64,000 nucleotides of DNA from Neopestalotiopsis rosae (Eukaryota > Ascomycota > Sordariomycetes > Amphisphaeriales > Sporocadaceae): positions 3,038,001-3,102,000 of the forward strand of contig JALGAS010000004.1 in the NCBI GenBank assembly GCA_023078685.1, written 5' to 3'. The notes below the pieces were generated by a model. It saw only the letters and a program-made list of their open reading frames with translations. It was not told where the DNA came from and did no database searches. The position numbers and the translations under genes were made by a program. Shown in pieces: positions 12,135-22,300 of this stretch (position 1 is the stretch's first letter; each line of letters opens with the position of its first letter).

Positions 12135-12840
12135 TAGCGATTTATGGAATCCAATTAAGTACCATGCCACCAACCAAACCACTCGAGCGTGGTGTCTGCC
12201 ATGTCTCGCGATGCGATGGTACTTGCTAATCTTCCGAAATTTTGCGAGTGAAAGATATGATTTCTCGCAGTATCCTAGAAATATCGATCATAGTCTTAAA
12301 TGACATTAATAAACCAAAGAAAGTGCTGAAGTCATAAACGTAGCATGCCGGTGGATCTGCTAGTGGCACCAGAAGTTGAACGGTGTATAGAATCTAACGT
12401 GATCTGCAACCCCCGCAGATGCCGTCCCCGCAGGTGCCGTGTCGATTGAATGGACGGCTCCGCTGGCATATCACGCCCCGCCGGCATGCATGAGTACACA
12501 CGCTTTCTATAGCTTCGCCGGACTTGCTGGTCTGTGATCATCTGACGTAGCATCTGCCGGGATTGCGTACCCTCTTTGCTGGATCGGAATCTCTCGCGCA
12601 CGGCTTATGATGGCAGTCCAGGGGGGGTGGGGAACAAATCTTATTGAAGCCCCGCGAACTGGGTGGTGACGGCAAGAGAGGAGAACAACCCTTCACTGTG
12701 TTGGTTATCTAACTGTCTAGGTTGGGGCTGGCATCTTAGGCTTCCTCGTAGCACCAGACGGGCATATAAAGTGCAAATGAACCCTTGGATCGAAATTTCC
12801 AAAGTTCGACATGACTTCATTGGCCAGTTGACTCGGCAAT
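12135..12840. promoter_or_regulatory. Shared divergent promoter with tandem 15-bp repeat
   Basis: About 0.7 kb separates the starts of the divergent hydrolase (-) and monooxygenase (+) genes, so both promoters lie here. Two adjacent 15-bp direct repeats, CCCCGCAGATGCCGT at 12411-12425 and CCCCGCAGGTGCCGT at 12426-12440, differ by one base. Their position suggests an operator for a regulator of both genes, such as the neighbouring zinc-finger protein; this is inference. Confidence 0.45.
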
Positions 12841-14620
12841 ATGGCTTCATTTCGAGTCGTAATCATTGGCGGTGGTCTTTCAGGGCCACTCCTCGGCAAT
12901 GGCCTTATGAACAACAACGTCGATTTCACCTTGTACGAGCGCGATAATGAGAATGCCAGGTACGAGGGCTACCAAATTCGATTGGGAGAAGGCGCGTTGA
13001 GAGGATTTTCTGCATGTCTTACACCTGCACACCAAGAAACCATTATGCGAAAGCTCGGAAAATCTGTCGATGCGGTTGAGACGGCGCCCTCTTTGTTTAC
13101 ATCCGGGTTTGAACAACTTCTTGATCTAACAACAGTTCAATCCTATTCGAAATCGGCTGCTATTAACCGGGTGGTTCTACGAGACCTCCTGATGGAGCCC
13201 TTGCGACGAAACACGAGGGTTGAGTACCAGAAAGAGTTTGTGGATTACGAGGTAGTCCCGGGGAGTGGTGGTGCCGCCGATAAGATCAAAGTAAACTTTC
13301 GAGATGGCTCATCTGACACTTGCGACATACTCGTGGGTGCAGACGGCAGCCATTCAAAGGTAATGACTCTAAAGAGCCGTACTATCTACTGCTTGACTGA
13401 CCGAGCCCTTAGATGAACCCGCAAGTCGGTCTGAACAACCTTATCCCCATCAAAAGCCATTGGTCGTTTCTTTTGAAGGGCAAGTTACCCTACGAGCGTA
13501 TAGCCGAATTGCCAGCGAAGTTGCAACAAGGACCTCTTGTTGTTTTCGCAGATGAGATGTCACTCTATTATGCTTGTATGTTGCTAAGCAAAGTAATATC
13601 CGGGACCTCTGGCGCCCACATTAACTTTTGATAGTGTACCTGCCTGACGAATCAACGGAAAAACCAGTTTCAGAGGATCGAAAGGTTCCGGTAGCCTACG
13701 ATGCAGAAACAGCTTCATTTTACTGGGGTCTCAACGTACCCGTGCACAAGATTCCGTACGACAAGCCTCAAGATATGGATATTAAAGGCCGCAGAAATTT
13801 GTGTCTAGAGGCTATTAAAGATTGGGCTCCGGAGTAGTAGGTACGCTGCTTCTCGGTAGTATGAAATGTAGTTAACACTTGCCGCTTCTAGTCACAGAAT
13901 GCTCAGCCTCGGCGAGAGTGATGATGGCACAGACATACACATTACCCAATTCACCGCCAGTACGAAGCCTACGCTCGATTGGCGTAAGAACCTTCAAAGA
14001 AACGGTGCCACAAACCAAGGTAACTCTCACGTATGGCTACTCGGGGACGCAGCCCATGCCATGCAACCAAATCGGTAAGTATTCAAGGTTCGAGTCAAGT
14101 CTGTTGCGTTTATCTCGATAAGCAGTGCATAGAAGATTGGTGTTTCAAAACCCCTCGTGCCTAAATCAGAGCACTCTTTCAACACCCTGCGATCTGAATT
14201 TTTGAGGAAAGTTACTGACTGCTACAATAGTGGTCAAGGAGGCAACCAGTCACTTTGTGACTGTGCGGATGCTCTGCCGCAGATTTTGAGGCTTCACTCA
14301 TTACATCAAGAGAACCCAGAGAGACTGACCAATATGGAAATTGAAAAAGCATGTCTCGCGTATGAGCAAGTTATGATACCTCGTGCCTTCGAGTGGGTTA
14401 GTAAAAGCGGTGGAATCAGTGTCCCTGTAAGTCAAAGCCAATGGCTTTGCCCATGAGTTACGCCTAAATCGTGGCACTCGATTTTACCCCGTGGAGGTCA
14501 AGCTAACATTAGATCCCATTACAGAATCTCAATTTCGATGGATGGTTGGGAACCTTGATCAAGATTTTTTCGATTGTATTTCTACCCATCATGCAGATTT
14601 ATCACCGTATTACTAGTTAG
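12841..14620 (+). CDS. FAD-dependent monooxygenase
   Basis: Six exons (12841-13359, 13413-13575, 13635-13836, 13892-14074, 14231-14426, 14525-14620) join to 452 residues. The N-terminal Rossmann motif VVIIGGGLSG binds FAD. The group A flavoprotein hydroxylase motifs DILVGADGS (about 162-170) and GDAAHAMQPN (about 346-355) are present; the latter continues across a long 156-nt intron into RGQGGN. A hydrophobic stretch at about residues 430-446 may associate the enzyme with membranes. The family inserts one oxygen atom into aromatic or polyketide-type substrates using NAD(P)H. Located between the hydrolase and the degenerate zone, it is the last gene of the putative tailoring cluster. The substrate cannot be assigned. 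Confidence 0.9.
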
Positions 14621-14904
14621 GGTTAGTCGAGTTGACTTCATCTTCTCACTCGAAAAGCTATTCGTGGGTGTTATGCCTCAATCCAGTATCGTAATCTGCC
14701 TGAACAATATAAAGTTGCCACTATAATTTCACCCGTCTTTAGCTAAGGTATATAATTCAGAAGACTTGTTAGTAAGGTGAATCCTTTGGTCGATATTAAG
14801 ACGGTTGCGGATTCAGCAGTAAAGCCTTCCTCTCTCTCCTTGAACGATAATCAAGGGAATGGATGAGTTTATTTACAACGGAAAATAGATCTCGCAACAA
14901 CGAA

Positions 14905-15219
14905 TCACTGACCACCCACTCTGTAGTTGATTTCAGCATCCTTGGCCTGAAGCTCCTCACGATTCTTAAAATCTTGTTGGCGTTGAGCACGTTCACCTGC
15001 CTTGATCTCAGACTGCAACTCAATGATGAAATCTTGGAGTTTGGAGTTTTTTCGGTACAGTGGCTCTTTTTGAAGCAACTGGGTGACTTTTGCGTCGGTC
15101 GCCAGAGTGCGACGCTCGTGGTCCTCGTCGTCTTGATTAACTTCGGGATCGGGACCGTAAGCGACGGGGTGCAGGACCCCGCCTTCGTACACGAACACAG
15201 GCTCCGGTGTCGTGCTCAT
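14905..15219 (-). CDS. Small coiled-coil protein, hypothetical
   Basis: A single open frame of 104 residues starts at an ATG in a good context (cacaATGag). The N-terminal 35 residues are Pro/Gly and acidic. Residues 40-95 are highly charged and helical with a heptad-like pattern rich in Glu, Gln, Lys and Arg. Composition is protein-like, unlike most short frames nearby, so it is probably a real gene. I do not recognise a family. It lies on the opposite strand to the monooxygenase and may have no link with it. Confidence 0.5.
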   Translation of the reverse strand: MSTTPEPVFVYEGGVLHPVAYGPDPEVNQDDEDHERRTLATDAKVTQLLQKEPLYRKNSKLQDFIIELQSEIKAGERAQRQQDFKNREELQAKDAEINYRVGGQ

Positions 15220-16125
15220 TGTGGATCTTTGTAGCTGGTGTTCTTGAAAACTCGATGTGGCCGAAGGGAAGTAAAGCTCTTCAGCAATAGTGCTCCTTTA
15301 TTTCCTTTGCGGTCTGGTCCATCCCAGTGCCAGTTCAAAATATAGCAACATTACATGTGCTGGTACGAGGACCGTAGGGGATGAGTAAAGGGGGAAATTT
15401 TGTATTAATATAAGAAAGAAGCAGAAATCTTCCAGCTGCAATCGGGACCTGAAGCTTCTAGAGCTTTTTTGTGTTTCTTTGTGCCTGGCCTGGCTTCATG
15501 CCAGATTTGTGGCCGAGTCAGATTCGAGATACTAACCAATTTGGCCGATACAGCATGGAAAAAGTCAGAGCGGCGGCGAAGCTGATCCAATAGAACAGGA
15601 GAGGCCGATTATATGACCGTGTAGTGGTGACTGGGCTAAGGGCTTCCTGATTTATGGATTTACGGGACTACAGAAGTTGCATCCTTCCCACTTGGACCGT
15701 CGTTTATGGGATATGTCTTGCGCCTCATGAATAGCCTCCCATATGTTTCTGAAGACGCATTTCTCGGGGGATTTCAACTCGGAGAGGTAGCAGTCGGGGG
15801 GCAAAACTGTCGAAAAAGCGCAATCTTGCTTCCTCTGTGCGCATGTATTTTTCCCACCCTCGCTCAATGCCCACGGATGTTGACGAGACTCATCGGGGTT
15901 GCGATGTCTGATGGTATGGAAGGGTATCTGTCGATAAAAGGAATTGAAAAAAAAAAAAAAAACATTGGGACTCATCGGCGCGTCACATAGTCTCACAGAA
16001 TGAAGTTGCCCGAGCGGGTTACATTTGCACTGTAACATTTGAGTCGTGCATCCTGTCCCTTAGGGCATTTCAGAAAAAATAAAGCAGGATGAATTCTTTA
16101 CTGTGTTGAATCTGTGTTCGTGTCT
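15220..16125. other. Intergenic, no gene seen
   Basis: No supported gene. A 17-base A run lies near 15947-15962. Short frames on both strands lack protein-like character. Confidence 0.45.
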
Positions 16126-16589
16126 CTACTCGCTCATCGTGTCCTCGTCTTCCTCGTACTGCTCGTCTTCCTGGTCTGCCTCATTGCTCTCTGCGTCTTC
16201 CTCAGACTCAATCTCGTTGTCCTGGACAATAAGACAAGGCAGATACCCGTGCCGGTCGGCGATGTCCATGGTTGAGGTCCTTCAAGGCAAGATATCTTCT
16301 TCCTTTGCATCCATTTTTCCAGTCTCTTCCAATTCAACTCGACCGTTTCGCATTCTTGCGGATCAACGGCAGAGAGGAAAAGGTTGGCCTTGACAATCGG
16401 ACAAGGCCCATTCTCCTCCGGTGAATTCGGCACTCGCGGAGTCAATATAATCGCTTGAAAGGACCCCAGTGGCTTATGGCAACTGTCCACGGTGATGCCG
16501 ACTGCGAGAATGTTTGGACATGCTTTCAAGATACGAGATGGAGCGCGAAGGTTGCCATAAATTGCAGTGTCCTCAAACGTCGACCTCAA
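16126..16589 (-). pseudogene. Degenerate protein fragment with acidic tail
   Basis: On the minus strand, two overlapping frames look protein-like. One (16589 to about 16270) contains the stretch LRAPSRILKACPNILAVGI, reminiscent of leucine-rich segments in fungal F-box proteins. The other starts at an internal ATG and ends at 16126 with a very acidic tail rich in Glu, Asp and Gln. They are in different frames with no obvious intron between them, so I call it a broken gene. The family is not established. Confidence 0.3.
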
Positions 16590-16611
16590 ACGTCCCTCGG
16601 TCGCGCGATGA

Positions 16612-16833
16612 TCAGAAAGGGCTTTGCCGCTTGGTAGTGAAATTTACCAGGGGCTCGCGGTCTGTCACAATCACGAATGGTTTCCCATCCCACAATCCAA
16701 TGAGCTCTGCTCGCCAATTCTGTAACGCATGTACCACCACCAACAGTTCCTTGTCATGGATTTCGTAGTTCAGTTCAGCTCCTTGGAGGGTTTCCGAATA
16801 GAAGGCTATAGGATGCCAGTCCTCTCCGCACAC
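16612..16833 (-). mobile_element. Ty3/Gypsy retrotransposon RNase H fragment
   Basis: A minus-strand frame of 73 residues carries the hallmark of the RNase H domain that follows reverse transcriptase in Ty3/Gypsy elements: HPIAFYSETL, then NYEIHDKELL, then a WR and an IVTDREPL segment. The frame is closed on both sides. No reverse transcriptase, integrase or long terminal repeat was found nearby. It is a short relic rather than an active element. Confidence 0.75.
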
Positions 16834-19389
16834 ACGTCAATTAATGATTCTAAAGTACCAAGCAGAACTCATCAACTCCTCAGCCATCAGGGTCGAATCA
16901 GTGATTGAGTGACCCCGATTTTATTCCCGAGTCTGTATGTCCTCGACATGTTGTAAATCAAGCTGGCGCAGAGGAATGAGGATGAAATTGATCTTTTTTT
17001 TTTCCCAATAGTCGCTGAGATGGAGAAGAGGAGCTGCGCTCTGCCGGTAACCCAAGGTAGCGATCGTGTGCGTGCTTGTGACAGGAGAAGAAAAGAGCCG
17101 CCTTGTGTAGGATGGTGTTCTTGTGGAGTACGTGCTTGACTTCATGCTTGACTTTACAATGGTGTAATCTTCACCTTCGTGACTCTTGGCTTGGCAAATT
17201 CTAGCATGGAATAAGCCTGTTGCTATAAGCATGAGACTTTTTGGGCCTTAAATAAGTCTTCGGAAATGATCTTCTTGAACTCCAGCACATCCATTCGTGG
17301 CACGACAGAGTCTAGTCTTCTAATTTGGCTTCGGCGGGACCTCTTGAAGCTGAAGTGAGCTGGAGTTTTCCGGTGTGTCGACCGTTGATAAAGAAGTTGT
17401 ACGCGTAGAGGTCACCAGCCCGTTGATCGGCTGAAAACCCTAGGAGACCCTTTTTGCTCGTGGCGTCTCGCGTAAAGCGTGGTTGAGAGGTTGCTGGACC
17501 AATTGCGCAAACATTAAAAATTGTAGGACTGTAACAAGAACAATTATGGAAATGTGAATCGGCGGCTTCATGCTCTGCTCGCGCGAAGGATTCACATCAC
17601 CGTTCAACAAGCGTGTGTCGGGCAACAATGTCGCAAGCGACGTGGCCTTGGGCCAACACTACATGGCAAACCTGAATACTTGCCAAAAGAATCCGAGTGT
17701 TTGGGTCGTCATTCGACGCCACGATAGACTCGTCACGCCTCTTCTTGACCATGCTGCCGTCGATTCGAGAAAACGGCATACCAGCCTCTTGAAATTATCA
17801 AAGCGCCTGTATTATGTCCAGGCTATATGATTCCATCATACGGTTGCTGAAGAAAAGACTAGAATGTCTTCTTTTCCCTTGTTGTGTCTTGGTCAACGGA
17901 ATCAGTCGTCCATTTCTAAAACTTCACGATAACTGTCACATCGTTTATCATTGAGATGATGAGAAAATGTTCTAAATGATCCAAAGATACCGAGACAAGG
18001 GATAGTACATTTATACCCGATGCCTATGGATCTGCTCATCGATGGTGGTCAGAGAAAGAGACGAATTGAGTACATTCAACACTCATAAGCAAACAAGCAA
18101 GCAATCAGCCATTTGACTCATCATGGCTAGATATCGCAAACATCAATCAAGTCATCGCAACAGCCATGGAAAGAAGCAGCGAACTAAATGCGGAAAACAG
18201 CCATCGTCTGGTGACCAACGGCTGCCAACGTGCAGTCAAAACCGTTTTGAACAACCCGCTTGTGGCGATCAGAAATCTCTCAGAACCGTTTCTCCAACGT
18301 TTGCGCTAGCCAAACAATTGATTTTGTCCAACGATGCCGTCTTTAATGCAAGCCAAGGCAAGGCACGGCAACTAAACCAGAGATTGTAAGACAAACATCC
18401 TGACAAGTAAGCCAAAAACTTTTCGTGATTTACAAGGGTACTTTGCATTGTTAGTCAGGGGGAGAGGGGCGTTACCATTGTTGTCATGAAAATGGCTTGG
18501 CAAAGCAAACTGCCGAAAAACCACTTACTCACTATAGTCTGTCTCTATAGAAAAATTTCGTCCGATGAGAACTTTTGCCCCAAAGGGTTATTCAGGCGCA
18601 AGGTCGCACATGCGACTCCGCTTTTTTCGCCGTTATGCTCATCTGCCGAACTAACAGACATAACGTAACACCGTATAGAAGTGTACCAATGCCGAGGATG
18701 CGAACTTGCAAAAGAAAATTTGTTGAGATGCTTGTGACAAAACTTAGTATTGGACTCTACAAAAAGAGATACACACAAGACAGACAACACGCGTTCTAGC
18801 CCGAGGCCTCCATATCAGAACCGCAGTGGCGGACTATATGAATTGGAAGGTCGTCGAGTTAATATATTTCTCGAGTGCTTACCAAGCCCTTGTCCAACTA
18901 TACCAAGGTGGTAAGTTGAAACGTTGTACGTCGTAATTGGCAGGTACTCCCCCTCAACAATGTTCCGTGAGACGCGGCAGTGCAACACACCATCTTCAGT
19001 CAAGCGAAACATCATGTCGCCGGACTCCGAATCTGGGGTCGAACTGCCGTGCAACCCTCCAGGGATCGACCGGTACTGCATGGAGCAAAATCACCGGAAA
19101 CGTACCAGGCCTAGGTAGGAAATCATATGTCGATCATGGTAAGGATGGGCATCACCACCAAATAATCGGTCCATCACTTTTACAATTTACTTCGTACTCA
19201 ATCACTTAGTTACTGCGGCTTGAGAGAACAAAGAATAGATGTAGAACGTTCGTAATATGTGCATTTTAAATCCTATTTACATCTGTGTCATGATAAATTA
19301 CTCAATTACCATTCGAGTTTCTTTCGTTATGAGCATCGCACCAAGGAAAACGTGAAAATGTGTCGAAGCTGCTTCTTTTCTTTCATTCT
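16834..19389. other. Gene-poor stretch with possible small exons
   Basis: No complete gene could be built. On the minus strand, 17628-17290 holds a short hydrophobic N-terminus-like frame followed by a second protein-like frame, and 19081-18883 holds a protein-like exon ending at a gtaagc donor, with a possible first exon starting at 19174. Neither could be joined convincingly. They may be small genes or relics. Confidence 0.35.
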
Positions 19390-22300
19390 TCACAGGGAGG
19401 TGTGTCCGGCAGTGTCACCCTTGAACACCTTGGCCGGCCAGCCCTGTAGCGTCGATCTTTCGTCGACGACATCTCCACCCATGACAAGCGTGTGCTCCAT
19501 CAAGCAGCTGTCATTCTGCATGCTAGCACCAGATAGCAGTCTGCTACCACTTCGCAGTACGCAACGGTCGCCAACATGCAACTCGTTCAAATCAAAGGTA
19601 CCGCGCGTGTTGATGTGACCGACAAGACTGGCGTCGTCAACAACGCAGCGGTCACCCATAGTAATCAGATCGGGCTCAGTAAACATGAGACTCGGCGATC
19701 CGTTGACAAACAGGGCGCAATTGTCGCCAATCTGTGCGCCCAGCGCACGGAAGTACATGACGAGCCAGTGCGTTCCCGTAAGCATACCGAGAATACCGTG
19801 GCCACGGTAACATTGGCGACGGATCTTCTCGATGGACAGGAAGAGTTGCCAACGCTGGCAGTAGCTGCTCTTGTCCCAGTCGTAGTTGCCTGGCTTTCGG
19901 TGACCAATAATCATCCACTTAGCAATAATGATGAGCAAAATGGCGAAGATGGCCAGGCCAGTAGTAATGACAGCGATACATGCAGTCATGAAACCCCAGG
20001 TGTGGAGGGCATCACTCCAGAAGCCCTGTCCAAGGATCTCGTCATAGTTCATCCAGTAGATAATTTGAATGGACAGAATGAACGGAATGTTCCAGAGCGC
20101 TGCGGTAAAGGCGGTAATAAAGGAGGAGTATAGGAAGATGGTGAATTGGCCCAGGACATGGTAGGGGGCCTTGCCCTGGTAGAATGCGCGACCGAAAGGA
20201 CTCAGGTTGAGGTCTCCCTCCTGTGCAGTTGGGTCCTGAGGATTGACCAAGACTTGGCGGCTAGACTTGTTGGACAGGATTCCATTGTGAGGAACACCCA
20301 TGGACAGCTGGTTGGTGCTGGCCTTGGGAGTCAACATGTTGGGCGTCATTGGAGACATTGGCGACATGGGAGCAACAGATGCGAGAGTCGACGAGGCACT
20401 AGAGCTAACCCCGCTCGAGGTGGCAGACTCGACAAGAACGCGGACGCGCTTCTGGTTTGCCTTCTCGGAAAAGGAGGTATCAAGGTTGAGCTTCTTGTGG
20501 TCTTGCTTCTCGGGATCGGACTCGGTCTGGGCCTGCTTCGGGCGAGGGCGAGCCAAGTGGATGGCATCACCTCCACGAGAGCCGACCCAGGTGCTGTTGT
20601 CCTCGTAGAACTTGTTGCGCCTAGATAGAGCACCTGAACCCATGACTGTGCTCTTGCCGACCTCAACGCCGGGCAGCAAGGCGACTCTGTCAGCAATCAT
20701 GGCACCATCACCAATCTTGATCGTCTCAGAGCTGATGCCGTCAGATGTAATGAGGTGAGAGCGCGAACCAAAGACGACATCGTTACCAATATCGATCAGG
20801 TGCCAGTCGCCGATGGATGGACCAGTACCAGGCCAGTAGACACGCTTGCCAACCTTGCCACCCAAAAGTCTGACTGCAATTGAGGTACCTTCGTAGTGAC
20901 CGCCAAACATCTCAGTCATCTTGTGCAACTTGGCAACAGGCATGATCTTCTTCATGAGGGCCATGCGCCATTTCTCAACCGAGCTGCGGTTGGCAGCAGA
21001 GCCGGGCTTGAGCTTGCCAAACCAAACGTCGAGGAACAGACGAACGGCAACGGCAAAGGCAAACACAAAGAAGGGGCTGAACATGGATCGCAGGACCAGG
21101 GCAAGGTAGTGGTAACCAACTCTGCCTCCCGACGCAAACCAGTGGATGACACTGCGCACAGGGTGCTCGGTAGGAATGGGCTGAGCCATGACCAGACCGA
21201 GCAGACCAAGGGCCCAGGGAACCAAGGACAGAATGTAGCTGATGAAAGTGAGAGGGATGGTGACAAAGAGTGTCATGACCCAGGGAGCACCAGGGATGTT
21301 ACCCGAGTGCAAGTCACGGAAGCTCTCGTCAGTGTCCTCAAGTTCCCAAGCCGACGAGTTTGGAGGCATGCAGGCATTGTCGGGGACGCTGCATCCAGGC
21401 GCGACAATTGAAGCCTTGTTGATGACAACGTTGCGACCGATGGTGATGGGCGCAAGGTACATGGTCGTGTTTCTCTCTCCAGCGAACGGGCGAATAGTGC
21501 AGTGCTCGAGGACAGCACCATCCTTGATCTCAAGGAGATCCCACTCACCAGTACGAGCGCCATTGATGGTGACATTCTTGCCAATCTTGGCGCCCATGAG
21601 GCGGTAGTACCAACACTTGCTCCAGTTGGTCATGCCAAAGATACCCACTCCACAGATGTCGGTGATCTTCTGGACCAACCACCAGCGAGTGTGGTAAGGT
21701 CCCCACATGGGGTAGTAACCAGCCTTGTGACGTCCAATGATGACCCATTTGCAGATGATACCAACAAAGGGCGAAAAGGTGCTGAGAATAACCTTGGATG
21801 CGGCGATACTGCAGACAAGGATCAAGAGACGGCCCATGACCGACTCGTTGGTAGGCCATCGAAGAGTGCAACTGAGAATGACCATGAAGATTGTCCATTG
21901 AAGCGCGCGGCGCATGGGGTATAGGAGGACCATGGGAATCAGTTGAAGCAGCATGAGGAACAGGTTGGTAGCAGAGTATTGCTTCTCACAGAAGTGGAAG
22001 TCCTTCTCATCGGTAGAGCTAGAGTCGGATCCATTCAAGGAAGCTCCCTCCTGCTCCAGGTACTTGCCGATCTCGCGAGCGGAACCGTGGTTGAAGACGA
22101 ACTCGATTGGCACGGAGACCTTGAATTCGGCTCTGAGCATGGAAAGAAGACGACCAGCGGTAATCGAGTCTCCACCAATGGAGAAGAAATCCGTAGTCAC
22201 CTCGATTTCTGTCGGGCTTCGTCCCAGCACCTTGCCCATGATCTGGACCACGGCCTCGTCCAAGCTGTCAGCACCGGCATTCTCGGCTCTGCGGATTTCC

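Noticed and set aside
14615..14627. Telomere-like TTAGGGTTAG at the monooxygenase stop
   Set aside because: Only one and a half repeat units; no array, so coincidence.
18123..18389. 88-residue basic frame (+) starting at a good ATG context
   Set aside because: A different frame of the same DNA (through NINQVIATAMERSSEL) looks more protein-like but has no start; no coherent gene model could be made.
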